A stretch of 64,000 bases of DNA from Tessaracoccus antarcticus (GTDB lineage Bacteria > Actinomycetota > Actinomycetes > Propionibacteriales > Propionibacteriaceae): the NCBI RefSeq assembly GCF_003688855.1, contig NZ_REFW01000002.1, positions 744,001-808,000 of the forward strand. The letters are read 5' to 3'. The translations under genes were made by a program, and so were the position numbers. Below are positions 55,970-64,000 of the stretch, in pieces (positions within the stretch are counted from its first letter, which is position 1; every line of letters starts with the position of its first letter). Under the pieces are notes generated by a model that was not told where the DNA came from, did not search any database, and saw only the letters and a program-made list of their open reading frames with translations.

Positions 55970-57561
55970 GACGGGATCCGTTCCAGGAGTTGGGGCAGGG
56001 TGAGGCCGTGTCTCGCAGCGAGCGCCAGGGCCCGGGCGGTGCCATTGGCGTGCTGGCGAGAGACTGTGAAGGTACGGCGGTTCAGATCCTCGTGTGAGGT
56101 CTGGCTGACGAGGCTGACGGTGGCCGGTCCCAGTCGCGACAGTTCGTCAACGAAGGTGACGTAGACCGCGAGCATGTCCGTGGCAATGATCTTCTCGAGG
56201 ACCCGTTTGCCCAGTTCGCGGGCGTCCTGGAGGCTGGTCGAGGTGAATGCTTCGTTGAGCACCACAAGGCTGCGAGGGGTGGCGATCTCGAGCATCCTGC
56301 GCATCCGCACCAGCTCCTCCTCCAGCTTGCCGGTGGGGTCGCCGACACCCTCCACCCGTTCGAAATGAGTGAGAACCCGGTCCACCAACGGCAACTCCAC
56401 GTCGCGGCCCGGAACAGGCAGCCCGATCGACGCGAGATGGTGCAATTGGCCGATCATGCGTGCATACGTCGTTTTGCCTCCCTGGTTGGGGCCAGTGACC
56501 ACCAGCACCCGCTCAGCTCCGTCCAGCTGGGCGTCGTTGGTCACCACGTCTTCCCCCTTCGCGACCACCTGCAGGGCCAGTGCGAGGTCGAAGGAGTCGC
56601 GGGCTTCCAGTCGCTTGCCGTCGACGGTGATCCCGGGACGGCAGAAGGCAAGGCCGGCCTCCTCCAGGGGGGCGATCTCGCCGAGGTAGGCGAGGTAGAA
56701 CCCGGCCTCCTGTGCGAACCTGACCAGCGTCTCGTCCCGGAAGTTCGCGTTCTGCCGACAGTGCTCAGCCAGCACGGTGAACGGCTTCGGCTCCATCCGC
56801 GCTGCCTGGGCCACGATCCCCGCCGTGACGTGGGTGATGCCGGGGTCCTTCTCCTGCTTACCCCCCTCCCCCCGAGGGACCGCATCGTCCTGGAACCGCT
56901 CGAAGAGCGCCGCCATCTGCTCGTTGTATGTCCCCTCCTGTTCCGCGGGCGTCACCACGATCAGTCCCATCTCCATCGAGATGCGGAATCTGACCCGGTC
57001 CAGCGCGTTGATCACTTCCCCGGTGGACCGGATCAGTTCCTCGAACTCTGGTGACGTGGCGTAGCTTTCCAGATAGGCATGCACCGCGGACATCCCGCGG
57101 GAGTGCAGGGTCACGGCGTCCAACCGGGCGCGGAGGTCCTGGACAAGATGGGTGTAGTCGGCCATCGCCTCGGCCAGCCGTCGCCGCTGTTGCCAGTGGT
57201 ACTCGCTGGGTCCTGACGTGATGGCGGAGCGCACACGCTCATCGATGCGGCCCATTCCCTGCCGGAATGTGGCCACGGCACGGCGCACCGCCGGGTCCCG
57301 CAGGTCGCTGCACACCTCCTGCCGGTACTCGACCGTATCTGCGTCCCCCGGGGGACGTGTGAACAGTTCGACCATGAGACTGTCCTTCCCGGCGTCGCTG
57401 AGGGAGGACAGAACATGGTCGAGACGCAGGTCTGTGAGTGTGTCCGGGCTGACGGGTTCCGCGACCCGCACGGGGCCTGCGGAGAGGACACTGACGTCCG
57501 GCGTCTGCAGTGGGGTGGACGGTCCTGGGGTGATGGTGCGGGTCTCACGCGAAACGCTCAT
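55966..57561 (-). CDS. MutS-like ATPase lacking mismatch-binding domains, first of a tandem pair
   Basis: A 531-residue paralogue of the following gene. Walker A is VVTGPNQGGKTTYARMIG, the Walker B region SLVVLNEAFTST again has Asn for Asp, and VYVTFVDELSRL replaces the usual VTHY-type His motif with Phe. The N-terminal ~330 residues are helical and correspond to the MutS core. The ATG at 57561 has GGAGGACGACC directly before it. Loss of the His and the changed Walker B suggest that its ATPase differs from that of its partner. It is divergent from the enolase paralogue with 158 bp between them. Confidence 0.85.
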   Translation of the reverse strand: MSVSRETRTITPGPSTPLQTPDVSVLSAGPVRVAEPVSPDTLTDLRLDHVLSSLSDAGKDSLMVELFTRPPGDADTVEYRQEVCSDLRDPAVRRAVATFRQGMGRIDERVRSAITSGPSEYHWQQRRRLAEAMADYTHLVQDLRARLDAVTLHSRGMSAVHAYLESYATSPEFEELIRSTGEVINALDRVRFRISMEMGLIVVTPAEQEGTYNEQMAALFERFQDDAVPRGEGGKQEKDPGITHVTAGIVAQAARMEPKPFTVLAEHCRQNANFRDETLVRFAQEAGFYLAYLGEIAPLEEAGLAFCRPGITVDGKRLEARDSFDLALALQVVAKGEDVVTNDAQLDGAERVLVVTGPNQGGKTTYARMIGQLHHLASIGLPVPGRDVELPLVDRVLTHFERVEGVGDPTGKLEEELVRMRRMLEIATPRSLVVLNEAFTSTSLQDARELGKRVLEKIIATDMLAVYVTFVDELSRLGPATVSLVSQTSHEDLNRRTFTVSRQHANGTARALALAARHGLTLPQLLERIPS

Positions 57562-57719
57562 GGTCGTCCTCCATGATGGTGACGAGCAGGAGCCATTGGC
57601 CACTGTGGCGTTCAACGGCGAGCCCCACCGCCGCGTTCCTCCGATTCTACGTCGGATGACCGGAATCGGGACCGACCGGGAGTAGCGTGAAAGGCACTAC
57701 GTCTTCATGGAGGTGTCCC

Positions 57720-58985
57720 GTGTCATTCACCATCACCCACCTGTCCGCCCTCGAGATTCTGGACTCCCGATCCCGACCCACTCTGCAGGTCACCCTCGGT
57801 CTGGCAGGGGGCGTCACAGTGAGTGCCGGGGTCCCGTCCGGAGCGTCAACGGGGACCCGCGAAGCGGTTGAACTCCGCGACGGCGACCCTGCGAGGTTCT
57901 CCGGGGGCGGGGTCGCAACCGCCGTCAACAACGTCAACACCGAGATCGCCGACCATCTCGTCGGACGCAACCTCACCACCCTGGCGGAGGCCGACGAGGC
58001 GATGCAGGGGCTGGATGGGACACCCAACAAGGCCCGACTCGGCGCGAACGCGATCGTCGGGGTGTCGATGGCGTTGGCCCGCGCCCTCGCTACGGCCGAC
58101 GGTAAACCGCTGCACGCCTGGTTGCCGGGCTTCGGCCAGGCTCCGCGGCTCCCGGTCCCCTGCTTCAACGTTCTCAACGGCGGCGCCCACGCGCCGAACC
58201 CCCTCGATTTCCAGGAGTTCATGGTCTGTCCCCTGGGTGCACCGTCGATGGCTGAGGCTGTCCGCTCGGGCGCCGAGGTCTACGCGGCGCTGAAGAAGCG
58301 GCTCGCTGCCGGTGGACATTCCACCGGACTCGGCGACGAAGGTGGATTCGCTCCCAACCTGGCCGAGCCCGAAGAGGTTCTGGCCATGATCGTCGCGGCC
58401 ATCACGGATGCCGGCTACACGCCCGGAACCACAGGGGTGGCGATCGCGCTCGACCCCGCCGCATCCGAGTTCCGCCAGGGCGACGGCAGCTACCGCGTGA
58501 ATGGCCAGTCGCTGTCCAGCGACGACATGATCGAGCGGTACGCGGCCATGGTGGATGCCTACCCCATCTGGAGTATTGAGGACGGCCTTGGTGAGGACGA
58601 CCACGACGGCTGGCAACGACTGACCACACGCCTCGGTGAACGCATCCAGCTCATGGGCGACGACAACTTCTGCACCAACCCGGCCATCATCTCCGAGGCC
58701 ATCAGCGACGGTATCGCCAACTCCGCCCTCATCAAGCTCAACCAGATCGGCTCCGTCACCGAGACCCTGGAGGCCATGGCAATCTGTCATCGCGCCGGGT
58801 ACACGCAAATGGTCTCCCACCGCTCCGGGGAAACACCAGACACCTTCATCGCCGATCTCGCCGTCGCCACCGGCTGCGGCCAGATCAAGACCGGCGCTCC
58901 GGCGCGCGGCGAGCGTGTCGCCAAGTACAACCGGCTCATCGAGATTGCTGCCTCCAACCCCGCCCTTCCTTTCGGTCGGGTCTGA
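57720..58985 (+). CDS. eno: Divergent enolase paralogue
   Basis: A 421-residue enolase, which interconverts 2-phosphoglycerate and phosphoenolpyruvate. Metal ligands D245, E287 and D314 and the catalytic residues H157, E166, E207 and K339 are kept, with GQIKTGAPARGERVAKYN at the end. Usually invariant stretches differ from housekeeping actinobacterial enolases: DSRSRPT for DSRGNPT, IEDGLGEDD for IEDPLDEDD and GDDNFCTNP for GDDLFVTNP. GGAGG lies 6 nt before the GTG at 57720; the frame open to 57687 is not used. It stands alone, without gap, pgk or tpi genes. It is probably a second enolase, active in principle. Confidence 0.9.
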   Translation: MSFTITHLSALEILDSRSRPTLQVTLGLAGGVTVSAGVPSGASTGTREAVELRDGDPARFSGGGVATAVNNVNTEIADHLVGRNLTTLAEADEAMQGLDGTPNKARLGANAIVGVSMALARALATADGKPLHAWLPGFGQAPRLPVPCFNVLNGGAHAPNPLDFQEFMVCPLGAPSMAEAVRSGAEVYAALKKRLAAGGHSTGLGDEGGFAPNLAEPEEVLAMIVAAITDAGYTPGTTGVAIALDPAASEFRQGDGSYRVNGQSLSSDDMIERYAAMVDAYPIWSIEDGLGEDDHDGWQRLTTRLGERIQLMGDDNFCTNPAIISEAISDGIANSALIKLNQIGSVTETLEAMAICHRAGYTQMVSHRSGETPDTFIADLAVATGCGQIKTGAPARGERVAKYNRLIEIAASNPALPFGRV

Positions 58986-59020
58986 GAGGTCTCCCTCGTC
59001 ATGTAGGGGTGGTGGGGCGG

Positions 59021-59944
59021 TCACTCCAGGACAATGTCCACGGGGTCGAGGAGTTCTCCGACGAACTCACCGTCCACCTCATCGCTGAAACCCAGCAGAC
59101 GCTGCTCTCCGTCGCCATCGGTGATGACCCTCGCGGCGTACAGCGAGTCGTGGTCAACGCGACGGGCCCTGTTGAGGTTCCACGGGCCGAGCAGCGTCTC
59201 CCCCGGAACCAGCCACACACCCCCGCCCTGCCCCGCGATGTGGAGGTCTGGGTGCAGTTCCCCCTCGGCGCAACTGAAAACCAGGTGAGGGACGCCGTCG
59301 AGTTCCACGTACTGCAGGACCTCCAGTTGCCCGAACTTTCCGGGACGAGACAGGGGCGGCCGAACCTCCCATGTGTCGAGGTCGGGACTCCAGGCGTAAC
59401 CGACGACGCCCCGGGAGAAGGCGTCCCCCTCCCTGCTGCGCGCCGTGATCAGCATGTGCCAGCCATTGCCATCCGGGTCGGGGACCACCCAGGGGTCACG
59501 GAAGGCTTCGTCATGCCAGTTGGTCCCGTCGTACTTCTCGTACCATCGGGGGTCGGCCTCGAGCAACGGGTCGTCGCCGAAGCGTTCCCACTGGATGAGG
59601 TCGTCGGAGTCTGCCCGCCCGATGCGCTGGACGGTGGCGTCCTCGACGTTCGAGGTACCGGTGTAGAAGAGGTGGTACCGCCCCGACGGCCCTTCGACGA
59701 CTGACCCCGTCCAGGTGGTCCTGTCGTCCCAGCCCGGCGTCCGTCGCGGAGCAAGGGCATCCGGCAGCACATCCCAGGTGCGGTAGTCGTCGCTGACGGC
59801 GTGACCCACCGAGGGGTTCATGTGCCGCAGGTGCGGATCTCCCAGCGATCGGTGGGCCTGGAGGTAGAACAGGTGGTGGCATCCCTGCTGGTCGTCGATG
59901 GACCACGAGTCCCACACCCACTTGTCCTCGAGTACGAGACCCAT
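59021..59944 (-). CDS. Five-bladed beta-propeller glycosidase (GH32/GH43-like)
   Basis: A 307-residue cytoplasmic glycoside hydrolase of the GH-J/GH-F type propeller. Recognisable blocks are DKWVWDSWSIDDQQG with the following HHLFYLQA at the first blade (nucleophile Asp region), TWTGSVVEGPSGRYHLFYTG and EAFRDPWVVPD, whose RDP is the classical stabiliser motif. The likely acid Glu lies in GQLEVLQYVELDG. Relatives act on sucrose, fructans or other furanosides. GGGAGG precedes the ATG at 59944. No fructan transport genes adjoin it, and the substrate is not assigned. Confidence 0.83.
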   Translation of the reverse strand: MGLVLEDKWVWDSWSIDDQQGCHHLFYLQAHRSLGDPHLRHMNPSVGHAVSDDYRTWDVLPDALAPRRTPGWDDRTTWTGSVVEGPSGRYHLFYTGTSNVEDATVQRIGRADSDDLIQWERFGDDPLLEADPRWYEKYDGTNWHDEAFRDPWVVPDPDGNGWHMLITARSREGDAFSRGVVGYAWSPDLDTWEVRPPLSRPGKFGQLEVLQYVELDGVPHLVFSCAEGELHPDLHIAGQGGGVWLVPGETLLGPWNLNRARRVDHDSLYAARVITDGDGEQRLLGFSDEVDGEFVGELLDPVDIVLE

Positions 59945-60097
59945 GGAGCACCTCCCGTTCGTCAAAGAAGGCGAGGATAGCCGACGTCGCGGGGCCGGCA
60001 GGACACAGCAGGATGGTCGGCCCCTTGTGGGAAGTCACCACCAGGGGCTCTGTAGGACCGTTGTCCATGGAATCGCTGGTGCACCAGCATCGCCTTT

Positions 60098-60327
60098 GTG
60101 AGCTCGATGCAGCAGAAGGGCGGGACGTGGGCAGAGTACGCGGTGGTGCGAGCCGACGCCTCGATCGTTGTCATTCCTGAGGGGCTCAGCTTCGAGCAGG
60201 CCGCCGCACTGCCCGTGGCCGGCAACACTGCCCTGAAGATCTTCCACGTCCTCACCAGCGTCCCGCACGGTGGATCCCTGTTCGTGGCGGCCACATCGTC
60301 GCGGCGGCCGGTACCCACCCCCGTCAG
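60098..60327 (+). pseudogene. Internal fragment of a quinone reductase/alcohol dehydrogenase gene
   Basis: The frame encodes GGTWAEYAVVRADASIVV and then IPEGLSFEQAAALPVAGNTA, the well-known middle segment of zinc-type and quinone-oxidoreductase medium-chain dehydrogenases. Neither the N-terminal catalytic half nor the Rossmann GxGxxG part is present: similarity begins near 60098 and dissolves after SVPHGGSLFVAA at about 60295. The 3' end runs into the convergent DUF1349 gene. It is a remnant of a gene eroded at both ends. Confidence 0.7.
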
Positions 60328-60929
60328 TGCAGGGAGTCATCGGCGGGGCCGCGGCGGTAGGCCGTGAATCTCACCCGCAGGTCGGGGCGGCTCGGGGCGG
60401 CGCAGAAGATGCCGGCCTCGACGACCAGGGTGGGGTCAAGGTGCGCCACCCGCACGAGTCGCCAGGGTTCGTCATCGACGCGTGCCCGGATGGTGACGGC
60501 GTCGCGGTCCCGGCTGGCACGGACGGTGACCTCGCGGCCCCGCCAGTGCGGGATCGGTGCCACCGACCAGTCCGAGGTGCCGTGGGTGACCACGGCACCC
60601 ACTTGCAGCTCCCCGTCCGAGGCTTCGACACCGGCCTTGATCCACTCGTCGTCGGCGGCGCGCAGGAAGACTCCGGCCTGGTCGAACTGCGCGGAGAAGT
60701 CGAGGAGGAACGACACCTCGACGGCCTCCGGGTTGCCGAACGGTTCCAGGAGGGCGTGCTCCGAGTCGTGCACGAACCCGTAGGACGTGTGACGCCACGC
60801 GTCGCTGCCCTCCCTTGCCGTGACGACGACATGATCGCCATCGCTCCTGATGTCCTCGGGCGCATGGGTCCAGCGTCCGCCCGACACCAACGCAGGCAGC
60901 CCCGCTCCCAGTGACTCTTCGATATTCAT
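60324..60929 (-). CDS. DUF1349 beta-sandwich protein
   Basis: A 201-residue protein of the DUF1349 family (YesU-like, concanavalin fold). Diagnostic parts are DFSAQFDQAGVFLRAADDEW, IKAGVEASDGELQVGAVVT and the closing VEAGIFCAAPSRPDLRVRF. Members are thought to bind or modify carbohydrates; activity is unproven. The ATG at 60929 has GAGGATGG upstream; one 15 bp earlier is possible. It is cytoplasmic. It lies downstream of nrdB, separated by a short hairpin, and near the beta-propeller glycosidase, which may hint at a shared glycan role. Confidence 0.85.
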   Translation of the reverse strand: MNIEESLGAGLPALVSGGRWTHAPEDIRSDGDHVVVTAREGSDAWRHTSYGFVHDSEHALLEPFGNPEAVEVSFLLDFSAQFDQAGVFLRAADDEWIKAGVEASDGELQVGAVVTHGTSDWSVAPIPHWRGREVTVRASRDRDAVTIRARVDDEPWRLVRVAHLDPTLVVEAGIFCAAPSRPDLRVRFTAYRRGPADDSLH

Positions 60930-60961
60930 GCAACCCATCCTCACTCATCGGCCAGTGCCAT

Positions 60962-60978
60962 GGTGACGGGCCGTCACC
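60962..60978 (-). terminator. Short hairpin after nrdB
   Basis: GGTGACG (60962-60968) pairs with CGTCACC (60972-60978) around a 3-nt loop, 4 bp past the nrdB stop. The stem is compact and G/C-rich; no T-run follows. A probable terminator of nrdAB. Confidence 0.5.
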
Positions 60979-60982
60979 GACG

Positions 60983-61975
60983 TCAGTGGGAGCTCCTGGC
61001 ATCCACTTCGTAGGACGTGTTGATGGACTCGAAGAAGTTCACCAACTGGAGGGTGTCGTTGGCGGTCGCCATCCACTTTGCCGGGTTCGTGACGCCGTAC
61101 TCGGGCTCGAACCCCAGTTCTTCCAACCGCCGGTCCGCCAGGTACTTCACGTACTGGTTGATGTAGTCGGCGTTCAACCCGAGAATCCCGTTCGGCAGCA
61201 GGTCCCGGTTGTAGGCCTCCTCCATCTCGACCGCATCCAGCACCATGGACCTGATCTCCTCCGCGAACTCGTCGGAGGCCACCTCGGGGTTCTCCTCCAA
61301 CACCGTGAGGATGAGGTTGATGCCGAAGTTCAGGTGCAGGCTCTCGTCGCGCACGATCCAGTCGATGAGCGACGCGAAGTTGCGCAGCAGGTTCCGCTGC
61401 CTGAACGACAGGGCCACCATGAAACCGGAGTAGAACCAGATGCCCTCGAGGATCACGTTGTAGGCCACCAGGTTGCGGACGAAGTCGCGCTTGCCCTCCA
61501 CGGTGTTGATGTCGAGGGTCTGTTCCGTCATCCTGCGGATGAACTTCACCTCGAACTCCTCCTTGGCAGCCATGGACGGCACGGTGATGTGCGACGCGTA
61601 GGCGGCCTTGCGGTCTATGGGGAAGGTCTCCAGCACGTACTCGAAGGCCATGCAGTGGTTGGCCTCCTCCCACATCTGCTTGGCAAGGTAGAGATGGCAC
61701 TCGGCGGCGTTCACGTAGGGGTAGACACCAAAGGCCAGTGCCTTGTTGACCAGCAGTTCATTGGGATTGAAGTAGCTCATGAGGTGCGTGACGGCGTGTC
61801 GCTCCTCGTCGGTGAGCCGCGCGAAGTCGGCCAGGTCCTCACCGAGCTGCACCTCGTGTGGGAACCAGGTGTTGGCGACGGCCTGGTTGTAGAGATCGAG
61901 GGCCCACGGATAGGTGACGGGCTTCAGCAGGAGCCCTTCGGCGATGCCGGTCCCGAGGATTCTGGGGTTCGTCAT
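60983..61975 (-). CDS. nrdB: Ribonucleotide reductase beta subunit, class Ic-like (Phe at radical site)
   Basis: A 330-residue R2 protein that generates the radical for NrdA. The metal ligands line up with other R2 proteins by spacing: E73, E104, H107, E177, E211 and H214 (first ligand to second 31 residues, fourth to fifth 34, EANH and DESLH motifs). The first ligand is Glu instead of Asp, and the position of the radical tyrosine, four residues after H107, is F111. Both features are those of class Ic enzymes such as the Chlamydia R2, which use a Mn/Fe centre. AGAAGG precedes the ATG at 61975. It follows nrdA after 35 bp. Confidence 0.93.
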   Translation of the reverse strand: MTNPRILGTGIAEGLLLKPVTYPWALDLYNQAVANTWFPHEVQLGEDLADFARLTDEERHAVTHLMSYFNPNELLVNKALAFGVYPYVNAAECHLYLAKQMWEEANHCMAFEYVLETFPIDRKAAYASHITVPSMAAKEEFEVKFIRRMTEQTLDINTVEGKRDFVRNLVAYNVILEGIWFYSGFMVALSFRQRNLLRNFASLIDWIVRDESLHLNFGINLILTVLEENPEVASDEFAEEIRSMVLDAVEMEEAYNRDLLPNGILGLNADYINQYVKYLADRRLEELGFEPEYGVTNPAKWMATANDTLQLVNFFESINTSYEVDARSSH

Positions 61976-62010
61976 GGTGGTGCCTTCTGGTTCTGTGGAG
62001 GTGGACGTGA

Positions 62011-64000
62011 TCACTGGCAGGACTCGCACTGGAGGAGTTCCTGTGGGTCGGTGGGACAGGCCGCGCCGTCCGCGACGCCGACCTCAACCCCGACGGAAAC
62101 GCTGGATTCCAGGAGCGGACGAACGACGACAGGGGTCACCGACGCCGGCGCACTACGGAGGGTGGCCCCACTGAACCCGAAGCCATGCCTGGCCGGGCGC
62201 GACGTCGTCGACTCTGCGTTCCCGGGACGGATCTTCTCCGCCTTGTTCACCCGCACGGTGGACTGCTCGGCGGTGTGGCGCGGCATCATGTGCAGGTAGT
62301 AGGTGGTCTTGACCCCCATCTCCCACGCTTTCAGGTACAGGGCGGCCATGCCCTGGACTGATCGATCGGCGAGGTAGATGTTCCGGCTGATCGCCTGATC
62401 TATCCACTTCTGGGCCCGGGCCGCCACGTTGATGAAGGCGTAGGGCGACAGCTGGAAGCTGGTGCGGTAGACATCCCTGAGATGGCCCGGGATCGCGTCG
62501 ATGCATGACACGTCCCCCTGGGCGGCGAGCAGGTCTTCTTTCACCTCATCCCACAGGCCGAGCTTCTTCAGGTCGGCCACCAGATTCGGGTTCACCTCCA
62601 GAAACTTCCCCGCCGACGTGGCGCGGCTGAACAGTTGTGCGAACCGGGGATCCAGTCCGGGGGTTGTTCCCGCCACCAACCCGATGGACGCCGTGGGAGC
62701 GATTGCCAGCAGCGTCGCGTTCCGCACTCCCCCTGTGACCTTGGCCCGCAGGACGTCCCAGTCGAGGCGCATCGTGCGGGGCACCTCCACAGCCACGTCC
62801 CGGTCCCGGGCCAACGCGTCGAGGGTGTCGATGGGCACGAGTCCTTTCGACCATCCCGACCCCGCAAAGTTCGGGTAGGCACCGCGATCCCGGGCAAGGT
62901 CAGCCGAGGCGTCGATGGCGTGGTAGCTGATGAACTCCATCACCTCATCGATGAGGTCATACGCCGGCTCGCTGTCGTAGGCGTGGCCACAGCGCTCGAC
63001 GATGTCGGTGAATCCCATCACCCCGAGACCGATGGCCCGGTTCGCCGTGTTGGAGGTCTGGGATTCAGGCACCGACGAGAGGGTGACGTCAATGAGGTTG
63101 TCGAGTTGACGCACGGCCGCCCGGGTGGAGTCCCGCAGACGCTCCCAGTCGATGACTGCGTCCGCGCCGGCGCCCTGCAGATGGCGGGACAGGTTGATGG
63201 AGGCGAGGTTGCAGACGGCCACGTTGTCGCGGTCCTGCGGCAAGCAGATCTCCGTGCACAGGTTGGAGAGGTGAATGGTCCCGGTGTTGTCGTTCAGTGC
63301 ACGGGTGTTGATGGTGTCCTTCCACGTCAGCCACGGGTGCGACGTCGTCTGCAGTGAGACGAGGATGGAGCGGAACTGCTCACGGGCCCGCACCATGGTG
63401 TACCGGGGCATCTTCCCCGCTTCGGCCAGTGCGACGTACTCGGCGTAGCGGGCGGAGAAGGCTGAGCCGTAGAGCTCCACGAGGTCCGGGGTGTCCAGTG
63501 GGTCGAAGAGGTACCAGGGACTGTCGTCGCGCACCCTCTTCATGAACTCGTCGCTGATCCAGACGGCCGTGTTGGCGGTGCGGGTTCGACGGTAGGGGTC
63601 CCCGGAGTTCTGTCGCAGATCGAGGAACTGGGCGAAGTCGAGGTGCCAGTTCTCCATGTAGAAGCACAGGGCGCCAAACTTCTTGCCGCCGCGGGAGATG
63701 GCGCGAAGCGTGGAGTCAATGGTGTGCATGAAGGGGATGGGACCCGTCGAGGCCGTGTTGTTGGAGTGGATCGGTGAGCCTTCGCTGCGCAACTTGGTCA
63801 TGCTCAGACCGATGCCTCCCGTGCCCTTCGTGAGCCACATCACGTCGCGCACACTCTTGGCGATGTGTTCGATGTCGTCCTCGGTCTGCATCACGAAACA
63901 GTTGGACAACTGCGGATGTGCGGTCCCTGCATTGACGAGGGTGGAGCCAGCCGCCAGGTATTCGAGCCGTGACATCCGGTGGTAGAAGTCGATGGCTGCG
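62011..64000 (-). CDS. nrdA: Ribonucleotide reductase alpha subunit (5' end outside window)
   Basis: The C-terminal ~660 residues of a class I R1 protein; the frame is open to the window edge. Features in order: QLSNCFVM with the first active-site Cys, NLCTEICLP with the catalytic Cys and Glu, NLASINLSRHL, APTASIGLVAGTTPG (the phosphate loop), TTYYLHMMP with the Tyr pair of the radical path, and a C-terminal CESCQ redox pair that is re-reduced by thioredoxin. The N-terminal ATP-cone, if any, lies beyond the window. Together with nrdB it reduces ribonucleoside diphosphates. The last ~60 residues form a long, variable tail. Confidence 0.95.
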   Translation of the reverse strand, partial: AAIDFYHRMSRLEYLAAGSTLVNAGTAHPQLSNCFVMQTEDDIEHIAKSVRDVMWLTKGTGGIGLSMTKLRSEGSPIHSNNTASTGPIPFMHTIDSTLRAISRGGKKFGALCFYMENWHLDFAQFLDLRQNSGDPYRRTRTANTAVWISDEFMKRVRDDSPWYLFDPLDTPDLVELYGSAFSARYAEYVALAEAGKMPRYTMVRAREQFRSILVSLQTTSHPWLTWKDTINTRALNDNTGTIHLSNLCTEICLPQDRDNVAVCNLASINLSRHLQGAGADAVIDWERLRDSTRAAVRQLDNLIDVTLSSVPESQTSNTANRAIGLGVMGFTDIVERCGHAYDSEPAYDLIDEVMEFISYHAIDASADLARDRGAYPNFAGSGWSKGLVPIDTLDALARDRDVAVEVPRTMRLDWDVLRAKVTGGVRNATLLAIAPTASIGLVAGTTPGLDPRFAQLFSRATSAGKFLEVNPNLVADLKKLGLWDEVKEDLLAAQGDVSCIDAIPGHLRDVYRTSFQLSPYAFINVAARAQKWIDQAISRNIYLADRSVQGMAALYLKAWEMGVKTTYYLHMMPRHTAEQSTVRVNKAEKIRPGNAESTTSRPARHGFGFSGATLRSAPASVTPVVVRPLLESSVSVGVEVGVADGAACPTDPQELLQCESCQ

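Overview
The window is chromosomal DNA from a high-GC Gram-positive bacterium, almost certainly an actinobacterium and plausibly a member of the Propionibacteriales. The reasons are the strong G/C bias at third codon positions, frequent GTG and TTG starts with 4-bp GTGA overlaps, an HNH/DUF222 protein of the 13E12 type, a DUF348-G5 cell-wall protein, PdxST, a trehalose-synthase-like GH13 enzyme and DivIVA-like repeats. The genus cannot be fixed from the sequence alone. No rRNA, tRNA, CRISPR array, intact transposase or prophage was seen.

Layout. 1-1.3 kb: end of a peptide ABC importer (two ATPases). 1.3-5 kb: metY, nhaA and a sulfurtransferase. 5-9.2 kb: a four-gene minus-strand operon that looks like exopolysaccharide synthesis (small membrane protein, processive GT2, LamG-like protein, DUF2334 deacetylase); the deacetylase is broken by one extra base in a G7 run. 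9.4-12.1 kb: an OhrR-controlled electrophile/peroxide operon (old yellow enzyme, OhrR, NADP reductase) with a clear operator and terminator. 12.2-18.4 kb: a carotenoid-oxidoreductase-like flavoprotein, a GH13 trehalose-synthase-like enzyme, then a decayed sugar locus in which a lacI-type regulator and a GH51 arabinofuranosidase, once divergent, are fused head to head by a deletion that removed both N-termini; a diverged copy of the GH13 gene's last 40 bp lies beyond them. 18.4-27.4 kb: transport and envelope genes (TrkH/TrkA, AzlC/AzlD, DUF4031, DUF2254, a DUF348-G5-RlpA wall protein, CDF, SulP). 27.4-31.4 kb: MMPL exporter overlapping a two-component system. 31.4-39.9 kb: malic enzyme, two hydrolases, an LLM flavoprotein and aconitase.

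40.3-46 kb holds the most unusual group: CDP-alcohol phosphotransferase, NUDIX hydrolase, a dehydrogenase, a PTPS-fold protein that has lost its catalytic residues, a GT-B glycosyltransferase, a methyltransferase, and a GTP cyclohydrolase II fused to a RibD-type reductase. This looks like an uncharacterised pathway from GTP to a modified pteridine or pyrimidine product.

46-64 kb: SOUL protein, GNAT enzymes, an HNH/DUF222 gene beside a truncated paralogue, a DHA2 drug exporter with palindromes upstream, pdxS-pdxT-DivIVA-like operon, two tandem MutS-like ATPases, a divergent enolase, a beta-propeller glycosidase, a dehydrogenase remnant, a DUF1349 protein, and nrdB-nrdA. The NrdB has Phe at the radical Tyr position and Glu as first metal ligand, the signature of class Ic (Mn/Fe) ribonucleotide reductase.
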